Part shown: positions 46,769 to 59,292 of the stretch, piece after piece
How positions within the stretch are numbered: position 1 is the first letter of the stretch
Layout: each line of letters opens with the position of its first letter
NCBI RefSeq assembly: GCF_033118175.1
Contig: NC_083681.1
Coordinates: 15,704,001 to 15,768,000, forward strand
Source of the DNA: Dama dama
Lineage: Eukaryota > Chordata > Mammalia > Artiodactyla > Cervidae
Length of the DNA: 64,000 nucleotides
Direction: 5' to 3'
The notes under the pieces: generated by a model
What the model was told of the DNA's origin: nothing
Database searches by the model: none
Seen by the model: only the letters and a program-made list of their open reading frames with translations
Translations under genes and position numbers: made by a program

Positions 46769-48225
46769 TCAATAACTAAGAGGTTCTCTCCTTTTCCATA
46801 AGAGGAGACACGTCAGAATTTGTAGGCTACTTGCAGGTCAATACACTTGATATATTCTAGAGCAGAATGGATATTCAAATCGCGAAAATTACCTCTAGCA
46901 ATATATTTTGTAGATATATTTTACAGAATCAAGGAAAAATACAGATTCCTTCACAGAATCAGTTCAGTAAAGACAGATATTATTAACAAAGCTGTATATA
47001 TATGGTTCTACTTGCCATATGGTTGTGTCTATATGGTTGTATCTTCCACACAGAGACATATGAACAAGTTCATTATTCGGTTTAATATGTCTTTCAACAT
47101 TTCTGTCCCCAAGCTCAATTCATTTCCCTCAGTCACTTAAGAAGATAACCTGTCTGATTCCCCACTCCCCACTCCCACCTGGATCGATCTTGTATTTGTT
47201 CACTATACACAAAACCACCGCATGTCCTGTTGTTAGATTGCATTCCAGACTCAATAGAAAAAAGGAATCAAATTATTTCATCACAGGGGTATTTATTGTC
47301 ACCTTGATTGCAATACAAATGGAATTTCAACTATTCTAGCACTAGAATGGAATTTTGAGATTTTAACCTAATTTCCTTCTCTTAAAGTTGGAGAAAGTAA
47401 AGCCTAGGGAGGTAAGAAGAGAGGACTCCGAAATTAACAAGGTTCACAGGTCACAGGAAACAAATTCGTACAAGATTCAATGAAAGAATGTTATAATGTG
47501 TAGGAAGTTAAAATGGTCAAAGAAAACAATAGTGTAAATAGGTGCTAGCTTTTCTTGAATACCTGCTCTGACCCAGAGACATGTTTTACCTACATGATCT
47601 AATTTAAGCCAACACGGCAATCGTATGAGGAAGGGGTTATTAATTAGTTACCCCTTAATAGTTAAGAATTGAGACATAGAGGCTTTTATAACTTGCCCAA
47701 GAACAATTAGTAAGTTATGGAGGAAACATTTCAACCCAGGCATTCCGACTACAAAAGCAGCATTTTTCATCATTATAGTATTTTTGCCATGAGATATCAC
47801 ATGAGATGCGTGAGAATTTTCTTAGGTTTCTCATCTCTCCAACCTAAAGATACAAAAAGCTAAAAGTAGTTTATAAAATTTTTATTAACTTGAAATTCTA
47901 GGGCCAAAATTCCATGTTGATTTTTGTTCTATTTCCAAAGGAAAAAATCTTATATATTTTTTCAAGGTATAGAAGCCATCTTTGGAAATCTTAAAAATTC
48001 CAGATTTGTTTCATATATAATTTGGACATCATTTTGATTTAAAAACCACCCCTTTAAAAGAGATTTTTTGGCTCCTTTTGAACTGTGGTGTTATCCCTTC
48101 TTTATTCTCCATTACTATTTGTTACTGGATTACCTTAACTTTTAATAATAACAGAAAATGCTGATAACACATCCCATTCAAAACCATAATACTTTCCAAA
48201 ACATTTCTAGAGGAATGGCACAAGT
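46769..48225. other. Intron sequence with an L2-like relic
   Basis: 47545-47750 follows the L2 3' end order (cctacatgatctaatttaag, acttgcccaagaacaattag). The rest is unassigned. Confidence 0.55.
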
Positions 48226-48235
48226 TTAGGGTATA

Positions 48236-48441
48236 TGTGTTAGTCACTCAGTCATGTCCAAATCTTTGCACCCCCATGGGCTGCAGCCCGCCAGGCTCCT
48301 CTGTCCATGGGATTCTCCAAGCGAGAACACTGGAGTGGGTTGCCGTGTCCTGCCCCGGGGGATCTTCCCGACCCAGGGATCGAACCCCAGTCTCCTGCAC
48401 TGCTGGAGGGTTCTTCACTGTGTGGGTCCCCAGGGAAGACC
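48236..48441 (-). mobile_element. Bov-tA SINE
   Basis: Full reverse copy with low divergence. Perfect 10-bp TSD TTAGGGTATA at 48226-48235 and 48442-48451. Confidence 0.94.
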
Positions 48442-48705
48442 TTAGGGTATAAAGCTGGTTCCTAACGTATGTTGCTTTGAAATAAATGTTTTTATAAACA
48501 GGCATTATAAGCTTAATGTAGTTATCCATTATACAAAGAAAGAAAAAAGGGGGATTAATATGACACAATTTATAGAATAAACTCAACAAAGAATAAAAGT
48601 ATGCTCAAACACAAGTTCCTAGTCTTGTTTTAGTTGGTGGAGGCAATGGTGATAATACTTAGCTGTTGCTAAATTCTACTCACTGAGCACATCTCTGGAT
48701 GATTA

Positions 48706-48830
48706 TTGTTGTTCAGTCACTAAGTTGTGTCCAACTCTTTGCAACCCCATGCACTGCAACCTACCAGGTTACACTGTCCATGGGATTCCCCAGGCAAGAA
48801 AACTGGAGTGGGTTTCCATTTCCTTCTACA
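48706..48830 (-). mobile_element. Bov-tA SINE, 5'-truncated
   Basis: The body only (125 bp), starting ttgttgttcagtcactaagt. Perfect 11-bp TSD CTGGATGATTA at 48695-48705 and 48831-48841. Confidence 0.93.
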
Positions 48831-48841
48831 CTGGATGATTA

Positions 48842-50380
48842 ATGCTTGCTGGTTTATTGATGATATTATTACAAAGATCACACTCTCCTCACTATCTGAC
48901 AATCAGAAATTGTATATTATTTAGATCTATGCCTTGTTGTGTGACTATGTTTATATTTGTATTCATATTCAGTAAATATCAAATTGACTTGAGGAAATAT
49001 TAATATTTATTCCAAGTCTACTGCACATCTGCTACTATATGAAGCCCTTCATTTACTTTATGTCATTTGTTCTTAACCACCACCTTTTGAGGTATTAGAA
49101 CCCACACACAACTTTGGGAAAAAATGGAATTGGGATTTGAACCTAGTTTTGTTCGATCCCAGAATGACTGTTTCACCATTGCTACCTACCCACTCAAACT
49201 GCTTTTGGAACAGAGGGATTTTTTTTTTTTAATTTTTGCCCTTTACCTGTTTTATTAAGCCTTCAAAGTATTTTGCATTTTCAAGGCATACGTGTTGAAA
49301 AAAGAATCAAATTTCTTAGCCTGTCTCCTCCTCTTTAAAGTTGGAATCATAATTTAAACGGAATTAGTGTGGAAATTAAAGAGGTAATAAATGTCACGCC
49401 TGCAATGCATGCCCTGGCATATAGCTTTCAAATCTGGTAACTTGTCAGTAGAAATTGTATTTCATCAGTAAGCCTTCCTCCCGCCTAACAGCACAGACAG
49501 GCAGTAATTGTCATTGTCATCATCATCATCGTCAAAACCTCCATCATCACTCACCACTAGCTCTTTTCCTTCCTAACACATCCTTTATGCCCTGGGCCCG
49601 TCTCAGGCGGCACGCCCCTTAAAGCAACACTGGATTTAGCAGCTTCACTCCACCTTTGCCTTCTATTCTGCACTGGCTTTCCAGTGGCCTTTGAAAAGAG
49701 CCAGCGTTTTCATCCCATTTGCCTGACAGCAAGTTCCGTCCTCATTTGCTACTTGCCACGGCTTCATTTTTTCATGTGTTTATTTATACAAAAACATGCA
49801 TAGAGTCCACTGTACCCTGGGAATATCGTGATGGACATTTATAATTCTAAGCATTTGTAACGGGAGATAGATATAAGCAAACAAGTAACTGAGATACAGG
49901 GTGAGAAATGCTACCTAATAGATCAGTACCAGCAGTTAGGGGAGCACAGGAGAGATCACTGCACAGCCTTGGGGAGTCAGAGAAGATTCCCTGAAGAATG
50001 ACATCTGAGCTGAGCCTGGAATGAATGAGTGTTTACTTGGTAGGGAAGGACATGGGAAGAGTCTCCCAGGCAGAAAGGATGTAAGCACATAGAAAATTGT
50101 GGAGAGGAGAGAGAGGTCTGGGATACTGGAGGATTTCGAGTGGTTTAATATCACTATGGTGTAAAGTAAATAAAGGGCATGTTGAGAGATGAAATGGGAG
50201 GAAATGTACAGAGGCCAGATCATAGAAGGCCTTAATTCTCTACTATCTGGGGAAGTTAGGATTGATTCCAAAGGCAGGGAGGATCCATGAATGGTTTTAA
50301 CCCAGACTTGAAGTATAGAGAGTGTATCCAAGGGGGAAATCATTTCTCTTCTTTCCTAAACACCAACCTTTGAGGGATGG
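48842..50380. other. Intron sequence with old repeats
   Basis: 49010-49190 is L2-like (ggtattagaacccacacaca, atttgaacctagttttgttc). 49780-50340 carries the uncertain ancient family (ggcagaaaggatgtaagcac, ggccagatcatagaaggcct, aggatccatgaatgg). (TCA)n at 49517-49530. Confidence 0.45.
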
Positions 50381-50384
50381 GAGG

Positions 50385-50578
50385 TGGAGTGCTCAACCTG
50401 AGGTCTCTGGATGGTCTGTGAATGTTTTAAAGATTTGTAAGCACCTTGAAATTATAAACGAAATTGTTGGCTGTGTGTGTACTTGATGGGAGGGCCGTAG
50501 AGACCGAATCCACAGCTTTGTAAGATCCTCAACAGACACTGTTATCCAAAGAGAAGTTTGAAACCACTGCTCTACGGG
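50385..50578 (-). repeat. hAT-Charlie-type DNA transposon relic
   Basis: Plus-strand gatggtctgtgaatgtttta and ttgaaaccactgctc match the gggtccgtgaa ... ggttaagaaccactg wording of small hAT-derived elements. Family and orientation uncertain. Confidence 0.45.
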
Positions 50579-51410
50579 GAGCAAGCAAAAAGCTGTTACA
50601 GAGCAGACATTTCAGGTCTGCCACAAAGAGCCCTTCTGAAGTTGAAGAGTTTCTCTTTTAAGAAAACGTTCTCATTTCTTCCCCTGAGTTACCAAACACT
50701 TCCCACTCCATCCTGACCCGCTGACGTTTTGTTCCTGGCCACGCTCCCACCTGAATGCTGCTTCCTCCCTCATGGAACTGTTCTTCTGTGCCAACCCAAA
50801 GTAAATGTCCACCCCAGAGGCTAAGAATAGACACAGTGTTCGGGTGACTTGAAAATTAGGTAACATCTGAAGAATGAACTCTACAGTGACCACAAACTCA
50901 TTCTAATCATTTGAACCAAACAGATTGTAAACATGTGACCAGGGTTTCCCTGCGGGGTAGAGGAGAAGGTTCTGAGCAAAGCAAAGAAAAATGCCCTATC
51001 AAATAGAAGAGAAAAGCAGTTACTGTTCAGAGTTCCAAAGGATAAAGAAAAACATTAATCGAAATACATCCTTCTGTGTTTGCATATTCTACCTTTCAGT
51101 ATCTCCTGACCCATCCCCCAACCCCCAGCGAGCTAGTTGTATCTGACAAGCTATCATTCTCTCAAGCATATAGACTTCATTCCATTCATTTCTCTTTAAT
51201 GTATTTCCCTGGATTTGGATATGGTTTTTCATCTTTTCATTGGGTTTTATAACTTTGTTATAAGTCAGTTCCTTAACCTTTCTGGACAGTGTCTTCAACT
51301 GTAAAATGCAGTTGGATGAATGATGTAAGTTGCTTTTCAGTTTCCACTACTTGCAGTGGTGGCTGGACTGGAGGGCTGTTGTAAACAGATCTCGTGATTA
51401 TTGTTCTTCT
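50579..51410. other. Intron sequence, nothing recognised
   Basis: No recognised repeat or coding signal. A cccatcccccaacccccagc run lies near 51110. Confidence 0.6.
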
Positions 51411-51411
51411 C

Positions 51412-51536
51412 ATTCACTTGCTAAGTTGTGTCCGACTCTTTCCGACCCCGTGCACTGAAACATGCCAGGCTTCCCCTCCTTCACCATCTCCCGGAGTTTG
51501 CTCAAAGTCATGTCCATTGAGTCAGTGATGCTATGA
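51412..51536 (-). mobile_element. BovB/Bov-A 3' end, short fragment
   Basis: cttgctaagttgtgtccgac through gagtttgctcaaagtcatgt to gagtcagtgatgctatgag. This wording is BovB-specific rather than Bov-tA. Confidence 0.85.
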
Positions 51537-51689
51537 GTTGGTGACCTCATGATAGATATTTCTTAATTCCCAACTTGCCAGTTCCTGCCAAAATTGCTGG
51601 GTACTTTCTCTAAGGCATTTTATCAGTTTGATGTAAAAGACCAAAATACTTAGCATGACTTGGATAGTACAGCCAAATAGAGCGAAGGT

Positions 51690-51862
51690 CAGCACATTGT
51701 TTTCCACAGAGGCCCAGATAGCAAATATTTTAGGCTTGTGGGTCATAAGGCCTCTGTCAGAACTATTCAACTGTGTCACAGCGTGGAACCAGCTGCAGAC
51801 AATATATAAATGAATGTGTATGGCTATGTTCCAATAAAATTTTATTTACCAAAAAAGGTAGC
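51690..51862 (+). repeat. hAT-type MER element relic
   Basis: Phrases agatagcaaatattttaggc, aggcctctgtcagaactatt and ttccaataaaattttattta follow a well-known small mammalian hAT-derived element. The exact name was not recalled. Confidence 0.7.
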
Positions 51863-53137
51863 GAGTTGGATTCAACTGATCATGTCATAGTTTAACAACC
51901 CTTGAAATAAATGATTGGAAACCCAAAGACAGCAGCGGTCTATCCCTCCAGTCTTTCTGTTTAAAGGTTGTTTCCTGGAGGACTTCCTGATCTTCCTTCT
52001 CTTATCATTTTAACTGTCGTTGTTGTGTCAAACAATAACTTTTCATTTATTGTAGCCACTCACAGCCACCTCACCCTCCATACCCCCAAATAAATATCTT
52101 AAGTGGGCCTGTGGTCTTGTTGGGAATCTGAAACAGTTAAGGCAGCTTGTTTCTCAGGCATAGAGATAAATAAATGGCTTCATAAGCAGATAGCTCAGAA
52201 GATGAATAGCCTGGAGGAACAGTTGAGCTGTTAGTTCACGGAGACAGGGAAAGAAGAAGAGGGAAAGAGACAAGGGAGGGAAAGAGAAAGACTGATTGAA
52301 ACAGCAAACCAGTTTGTTAGACCTACTGTACAGACTTGCCCAGCTGGGTACTTTATCTTGAATTTGTTTTGCAAATTGCAGATGCTTCGCTCTAGGAGCC
52401 AAGAAAAAGAAAGGGCAGTCATTCCACGCCAAAACACTCTCATGGATCCTAAGTAACTTACATTACTTCATTTTTGTGGGGGAAAAAAAACCATTATATA
52501 CTCCCCTTCCAAAATAAGTCAAGAGAAACAGAGAGCTCATTTTACCCAGATGCCCAGATTATTAGTTTGTTTTTTTTTTAATATTAAGAGAACAATGGTT
52601 GTCTGATAACTTCTTGCTTTGTGAAACTTATTATGTCACTGTTCAGCCCACAAAACTGCTTTAACAGTAAAGCTGACTGAATTCAATGAGTCTTAATTTT
52701 TCAACATACTTCAATACAACCAAGGATATTTTTGTTTGCTGCTTTAGGACATGTCTAACTGGACGCCATCCTACCTTTTGCTGAAATCAATCCTGCTTCA
52801 CAGAACCTCTGCATGCCTTTCAAATGAAAGAGGAAATTCTGGCATTTTTATTAGCTAACATTTTTAAAAAAGATCTTTAAAAAGATCGCTCACATATTGA
52901 CCAGGCCTTACAGAGCCATTTTATCAGTCAGACCTGGGGCCAGGTCTATACTCTGGTGTTTGTTACTGAGGTTTGTGGGGTTTCTTTCATACATACTCTT
53001 TAATTATTTTATGCCTGAAAATTGTAAAGAAGAGGGTATTGGTGAATTAGCTGTTAGGACTAAAATAGTGGGGTCTGCTTCTAATTTTTACTTTGGACAT
53101 TTTTTTCAAAAGGACTTGAAAATGTTTAAAGGGAAAC
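51863..53137. other. Intron sequence, nothing recognised
   Basis: 1.3 kb with no recognised repeat. A purine-rich segment (gggaaagagacaagggaggg) lies at about 52240-52290. Confidence 0.6.
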
Positions 53138-53146
53138 AGGTGATAA

Positions 53147-53356
53147 GGCATGCATGCATGCTCAGTCACTTCAGTCGTGTCTGACTTTTTGCGACCCTAT
53201 GGACTGTAGCCCTCCAGGCTCCTCTGTCCATGGGCTACTCCAGGTAAGAATACTGGAGTGGGTTGCCATGCCCTTCTCCAGAGGGTCTTTCCAACCCAGA
53301 GATTAAACCCAAGTCTCCTGCGTCTCCTGTACCAATGAGCCACCGGGGAAGTCCTT
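53147..53356 (-). mobile_element. Bov-tA SINE
   Basis: Full reverse copy with a gcatgcatgcatgctc tail side. Perfect 9-bp TSD AGGTGATAA at 53138-53146 and 53357-53365. Confidence 0.94.
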
Positions 53357-53365
53357 AGGTGATAA

Positions 53366-54318
53366 TAAGGACAGGTAATTTGTCCTCTAAGGAAAAGAGG
53401 TTCTCATTTAGAAGAGTTCAGGTGTTTCCTTAATCTTCTGCCAGATTTCATTGACACAGTTTGTGATCTTGTCGAGTTAGTGCTTCCCATGCTGATCCAT
53501 GGACAAGATCTGAAGTCAATAAAGTAACTCATTTGGAAAGTATACGTTTACCATATTTTCCATACAGTAAAATATGTATCCAGTTTCCTATAAACATTAA
53601 TCAACCTTACACACTGCCACTCACTTGTGAGCATGTTTTGATTTATCCAGCTAAAAGGTTTGATCATGTGCATGATCTCCTAACATCCTCAAGACCATTC
53701 TGGAAAATAAATTCCCCATCCATAGTCCAGTTCGAAAACTTGGAAGGATAGACAAACTTCAGGGTTTTTCAACCAGCTGAGTGGTTTTTGATCCCCAGGG
53801 CCTGAAATAGGCGTGAGGCACCATAGGTGTTCAACAAATATCTGTTGAATGAATAAGAGTAGAGGAAGATAATAATTCTGAAGATATAGCTTGATTATTG
53901 GCAGAATTTTATTAAAAAGATACAGGTCTAGCAGTCCTGCGCAGGGCTGAAATGAAAATTCAGAATCTTTAACCATGTTTAAGTACTTGGTATACAACCC
54001 TAACTCAGTGGCTGAGCCGGTGCTCTAAAAGAAATTCAAAATCTTAAATACATATCACAGACGTACATACACACACAGTCAGATGTGGAAAACTATAAGT
54101 GCATATTAAACTTAAATTTATATTAAATCCCAGGAGGATAGGATCAGAAGCCTGTTTTGTATGTTAGCATCAAACACCGTAATTTATTGGAAAAACAGAA
54201 AAAAAACCCACACAAAATGAAAGATCATTCAAGTTCATAATTTGCACTAGTCTCTGGGAAATAAGTTTTCTAGCATATAAAAGATGACATTAGTAGAAAT
54301 AGCTTAATTCATTCACAG

Positions 54319-54319
<1 letters not shown>
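53366..54319. other. Intron sequence, nothing firm
   Basis: 53825-53860 (gtgttcaacaaatatctgtt) looks like a MIR 3' end. Otherwise unassigned. Confidence 0.5.

Positions 54320-54356
<37 letters not shown>
54320..54356. repeat. (CA)n microsatellite
   Basis: About 18 uninterrupted CA units. This length is expected to be polymorphic and usable as a marker. Confidence 0.95.
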
Positions 54357-54358
<2 letters not shown>

Positions 54359-55265
54359 TCACGTAGAGGCTGAGATTGTGCCCTTTTACCACGGTCTTCA
54401 AGCTTTTGAGGAGAAAATGAGTGTTGAAGGAGAAACAGGTGGTTTCTATTAAGTCAAGTTCTTCATGGGCTGAGTGTAAGGCAAAGAGTGAGGCTGAGTA
54501 TGGAAATCAAAGCCAACGGATGGGAGCATATTTTTCTTTCAAAATATTTTATGTACTGAAGTTTGCACAACATCTTGGCAATGACAGCAAGCCTGTGGAA
54601 GGAGGTGTTTTGTGTTTCATAGCTAACATAAGGGCAAAAAAATGTAGCGGCAGCCGAATATTCCTTCCATCATGAGCAGAAAGAACGTGTATGGTAGAAT
54701 ACATGGTAAGGCCCACGGGCTACAGACTACAAGGTTTAAAAATCTACAAAACTCCAAAAGAGAGCCTGTCCTTATTTTTGTATCTTTTAGTATTGTAAAG
54801 GAATGAGACTAAATTTGGCAGAGTCCATCTGTTTGATTAGAGAGAGGAAGAAACAGAGTTACATTTTCTTGGCGTGCAGATCTTTTATAAATCTTAGCAG
54901 AGGGTGGCTTTCCAGATTTCACTGGAAATTATGTTGATGGTGTTCACCAATTCTGCCAACATCAAGCATTCGGTCCACCACTCTTCTTTCTCTTTGTTTT
55001 CCTCCTAAATATGTTCTTAGTCTTCAGAACATAGAAAACTGCCTAGCACATAGGAGATACTCAGTAAAATTTATCAAATTCATTAATGGATGGATGTGCT
55101 GGTGACAAGACTGGGCATAAGGAGATCTGGACTTTAATCCTCAGGCACTAGTGTCATACCACCTAATGCAGATTATTATACATTGCTTTTTACTGCAGTA
55201 AATTTCAGTATATATGTGGTGTTTGTGGTGCATGTATCATAGATTCCCAGATAAAATGTAAGCCG
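54357..55265. other. Intron sequence, nothing recognised
   Basis: About 0.9 kb. 55030-55090 (gcctagcacataggagatac) resembles a MIR 3' end. Confidence 0.55.
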
Positions 55266-55281
55266 CAGAGATTCCTTTTCT

Positions 55282-55376
55282 TTTTTGGCCACGCTGCGCA
55301 GCACATGAGATAGTTCATCGATGCTCCCTGCATTGGGACTGCGGCATCTTAACCACCAGACCCCCAGGGAAGTCCC
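55282..55376 (-). mobile_element. CHR-2-like tRNA SINE, short
   Basis: Plus-strand gcatcttaaccaccagaccc with ttttttggccacgctgcgca. TSD about CAGAGATTCCTTTTCT / CAGAGATCCTTTTCT at 55266-55281 and 55377-55391. It sits at the very 3' end of the L1 that follows. Confidence 0.85.
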
Positions 55377-55490
55377 CAGAGATCCTTTTCTAATTGAACT
55401 GTAGTTGATTTACAATGTTGTGTTGGTTTGTGGTGTACAGCAAAGTGATTCAGTTCATATATATATACATAAACCCATATATACACATAT

Positions 55491-55698
55491 GGGCTTCCCT
55501 GGTGGCTCAGATGGTAAAGAATCTGCCTGCAGGTTCGGTCCCTAGGTCAGGAAGATCCCCTGGAGAAGGGAATGGCAACCCACCCCAATATTCTTGCCTG
55601 GAGAATTCCATGGACAGAATAGTCTGGCAGGCTACAGCCCATGGTGGTCAAAAAGAGTCAGACACAACTGAGCAACTAACACACAGACACACACACAC
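55491..55698 (+). mobile_element. Bov-tA SINE inside L1
   Basis: Starts gggcttccctggtggctcag and has lost about 20 bp of the head (ctgcctgcag|gttcgg). The (CA)n tail merges with the TSD ACACATAT (55483-55490, 55699-55706). Confidence 0.91.
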
Positions 55699-56086
55699 AC
55701 ACATATTTATATATATATTCAATATTATACAAAATATTATAGAAACCATTATAATTCATTACAAGATATTGATTATAGTTTCCTGTGCTATTGTAGGACC
55801 TTGTTGTTCACCTATTTTATGTATAGTAGTATCTGCTAATCCCAAATTTCTAATTTATCCCTTTCTCCATACTCCTGTCCCCTTTGGTAACTATGTTTTT
55901 TTTTTTCTATGTCTGAGAATGTGTTTCTGTTTTGTAAATAAGTTCATTTGTATCATTTTTTTAGATTCCACATATAAGTGTTTCATATATTTGTCTGATT
56001 TACTTCAGTTAGTATGATAATCTCTAGATCTATCCATGTTGCTGTAAATGGCATAATTTTATTCTTTTTATGGCTGAGTAATATTC

Positions 56087-56091
<5 letters not shown>

Positions 56092-56124
<33 letters not shown>
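56092..56124. repeat. (GT)n microsatellite
   Basis: About 16 GT units at the place where the L1 normally has a short TATA-rich tract. Likely polymorphic. Confidence 0.95.
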
Positions 56125-56126
<2 letters not shown>

Positions 56127-56141
56127 ATATAGGCACACATG

Positions 56142-56351
56142 GGTTTCCCAGGTGGCTCAGCAGGAAAGAATCCACCTGCAATGCAGGAGCCACAGGAGAT
56201 GCCAGTTTGATCCCTGAGTCGGAAAGTTACCTTGGAGGAGGGCATGACAACCCACCTGAGTATTGCTGCCTGGAGAATCCCATGGACAGGGGAATCTGAT
56301 GTGCTCCAGCCCATAGTGTCACAAAGAGTTGGACATAACTGAAGCTACAGA
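56142..56351 (+). mobile_element. Bov-tA SINE inside L1
   Basis: Perfect 9-bp TSD GCACACATG at 56133-56141 and 56352-56360. Extra cacaggagatgcc in the head. Confidence 0.93.
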
Positions 56352-57065
56352 GCACACATGCATGCTTATGTACCACATCTTCTTTATCCATGTAGGTGTT
56401 GGTGGACATGGAGGCTATTTCCATGTCGTGGCTATTGTAAATAGTGCCACTGTGAATATTGGGGTGCCTGTATCTTTTCCAATTATTTTTTTAAATTTAA
56501 CATTTCTGCTAAAACAGTTTTCTTGGAGTATAATGCTGAAATCAACAACAATCAGTTCTCTTAATTGCTTTAACATTCCACTTACCAATACAGCCAACAG
56601 TTATTTAATTATATTAATTTTCCTTTAATTTCATGGAGTTGTAAAAAATTAACTTCCAATCAATACACAATAAATTAGGTCATTCTTCTTTGTACAGTTT
56701 GCATTTAGCACAGTACCTGAATCACAATAGATACTAAATCATATTTGCTAAATAAAATTATTAAAAATCACCCATCAAAATAGAATTTTCATCTCTTCCA
56801 AATCACTGGTAACTCTATCTTTAGCTTTTTTAGGAACTGTCCTCCACAGGGGCTGCACCAGTGTACATTCCCATCAACAGGAAGATTCCCTTTCCTCCAT
56901 ATCCTCTCCCATTTATTGTTAGTAGATTTTTTGATGTTGGTCTTTCTGCCTGGTTTGAGGTGATACCACAGTATAGTTTTGATTTCTCTAATAATGAGGG
57001 ATGGTGAGCATCTTTCCATGTGCCTGTTGGCCATCTGTATGTCTTCTTTAAAATATAAAGCCAGA

Positions 57066-57693
57066 GATCTTAACTTCAAATGCGCACGTGGGCCAGATAA
57101 CTAATAGAAATGAGGGGGAAAGGGTGCAAGTAATAAAATAAGGAGCAGTGGGGACTGTGGCCACCTGCAGAGCATGAGCCTCTCAGTGTTTATAAAATGA
57201 TGGGCGCTGAACACAGCACACATGCAGTCCAAGTGTGCATACAGCACAAGCTCCTTCACAAAAGCAGCAGTTTCCAAAATATCTCTGCTCCGCACAAATA
57301 CAGCAATAGGGAAATAAGAAAAATAGTAATTGCTACAATTCATCTAGTGCCTAGAACTGTTCTAAATTTCATCCAGCTTAATCTTAGGTCATAAATAAAA
57401 TTACCTTCATTTTACACAAGGAAATTAAGACAGAGTACCTAGTAAATGTATACTGATTGCTCTATCAAATTGGATGATAAAAACGGCACAGCAAAGAACA
57501 AAGTAGCAGGACCCTAAACTGAACCCCTAATCCACACAAGAGATGCACACTCCAAGGGAGAGTCTTGGTGGCTTGCAGAACCATCTTTCCCAAGAGTCAT
57601 AATAGATTTAAGGCTGAGAGCTCTGACTGAACGTTGGGCACAGATGTGTTAGGAACAGTTCCATTCCTTTAAGCTGCTCAGAAGATGTTCCTG
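57066..57693. other. Intron sequence with an L2-like relic
   Basis: 57315-57450 has L2-like order (gtgcctagaactgttctaaa, cttcattttacacaaggaaa). The rest is unassigned. Confidence 0.5.
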
Positions 57694-57700
57694 CCTCAGT

Positions 57701-58216
57701 TGTTGTCTAGTCAGTCATGTCTGATTCCTTGCTACCCCATGGACTGCAGCATCCCAGGCTTCCCTGTTCTTCGCCATCTCCTGGAATTTGCTCAAATACT
57801 TGTCCATTGAGTCGGTGATGCCATCCAACCATATCAGCCTTTGTTGCCCTCTTCTCCTCCTGCCCTCAATCCTTCCCAGCATCGGGGTCTTTTCCAGTGA
57901 GTTGGCTCTTCACATCACGTGGCCCAAGTATTGGAGCTTCAGCTTCAGCATCAGCCATTCCAGTGAATATTCAAGGTTGATTTCCTTTAGGATGGACTGG
58001 TTTGATCTCCTTGCTGTCCAAAGGACTCTCAAGAGTCTTCTCCAGCACCACAACTTGAAAGCATCAGTTCTTTGACACTCAGCCTTCTTTATGTTCCAGC
58101 TCTCACATCCATACATGACTACTGGAAAGACCATAGCTTTGACTATACACACCTTTGTTGGCAAAGTGATGTCTCTATTTTTTAATATGCTGTCTAGGTT
58201 TGTCAGAGCTTTCCTA
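57701..58216 (-). mobile_element. BovB LINE 3' fragment
   Basis: Starts tgttgtctagtcagtcatgt and ends in tgtctaggtttgtcagagc. It is 5'-truncated to about 515 bp. TSD CCTCAGT at 57694-57700 and 58217-58223. Its minus-strand frame 58164-57910 is the C-terminal end of ORF2. Confidence 0.92.
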
Positions 58217-58427
58217 CCTCAGTGCTGACTCTAATTATTTTTCATGAACAGGTGAGGAGGACCACCAGTCCCCCCAGCTCTGCCTTTCTCCCCAAAACAT
58301 GCCCTTTCCAGGTGCCTGATTGAGAGTCACCCCTGAAAGGAATGCTCAACACGCATTTGCTACACAGAGAGATGGCTTGGCCCAGAGTATGAAGCTCTAT
58401 CTCTTCCTGACTCAACTAAGAGACAGT

Positions 58428-58636
58428 ACAGTGATTGAGAACTGGATTTCTGGAGTCAGGCAGGCCTGGCTTAATATTCCCCAGCTACTTAAAGCCAAGT
58501 GATCTCTCAGAGGCAGATTTCTCATCTGCAAAATTAGGATGAAAACGCTAGTTCTTGCTCATTGTTCTGTGAGGAGGACGAACTGAAATAAATCACCTGA
58601 GTCATTAAGCCAGCTGAGCCATACACTAAGCCACTC
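58428..58636 (+). repeat. MIR SINE relic
   Basis: Order tacagtgattgagaactgga, ggagtcaggcaggcctggct, cagatttctcatctgcaaaa, then gtgaggaggacgaactg. Confidence 0.72.
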
Positions 58637-58644
58637 AGCACAGT

Positions 58645-58860
58645 ATATATCATGCTCGTGTTCAGTCGTGTCTGGCTCTTTTGTGACCCCGCGGACTGTA
58701 GCCCCTCAGGATCCTCTGTCTGTGGGGTTTCCCAGGCAAGAGTACTGGAGTGGGTCACCATTTCCTTCTCCAGGGGATCTTCCTGACCCAGGGATCAAAC
58801 CCAGGTCTTCTTCATTGGCAGGCAGATTCTTTACCACTGAGCCACTTGGGAAGCCCCTTA
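58645..58860 (-). mobile_element. Bov-tA SINE
   Basis: Full reverse copy. TSD AGCACAGT at 58637-58644 and 58861-58868. It landed in the 3' part of the MIR. Confidence 0.92.
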
Positions 58861-59189
58861 AGCACAGTGACTGGCCTGTAACAAACCTTAGTGCATGGTC
58901 ATTTTAGAATTATTTTGTATTCCTTTGCCTTTGAGGCAGTTGGTGAACTCTGTATCCCCAGGGATTACTAAAGCAAGACCACATACATACCCAGGCTTTG
59001 GACTGGTGGCTTTTTTTTTCTTTTTTAAGCTCAACGGATAACTAAAGAAAGAGAAGGCAAGTCCACACATGGAGTACCTACTGCTTACCACTCATCAGAC
59101 ATCATGGGAGCTGCTTTATCTTTTTAATCTCTTGTAACCTCACACAGTCCAGGTGGGAATGAAAGTTGGATTTTACTGCTCCCATATAT

Positions 59190-59292
59190 CTAGTGTTTCT
59201 CAAAGAGTATTCTCTGGACCCATGAGCATTAGAATCGCCTGAGTAGGTACCTGATCTGTAGCCTCAGAGTTCCTGGAGCAAGGCAGATCCTT
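59190..59292 (+). repeat. hAT-Charlie-type MER relic
   Basis: tagtgtttctcaaagagtat, ctggacccatgagcattaga and atcgcctgagtagg match the terminal part of a small hAT-derived element. Confidence 0.6.

Larger units (their letters stand above)
55388..57065 (-). mobile_element. L1 3' part with two nested Bov-tA copies
   Basis: Reading on the minus strand, ORF2 sequence (57065-56815, then 56487-56361) is followed by the ORF2 end near 56090-56030 (protein EYYSAIKRIKLCHLQQHG) and the 3' UTR (55990-55388). Two SINEs and a (GT)n tract split it. 56490-56810 is not L1-like and replaces about 90 bp expected there. It contains MIR-like wording (tagcacagtacctgaatcac). Confidence 0.87.

Noticed and set aside
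55415..56017. A 200-codon plus-strand frame
   Set aside because: It is antisense L1 3' UTR plus a Bov-tA copy, with hydrophobic content produced by T-rich sequence.
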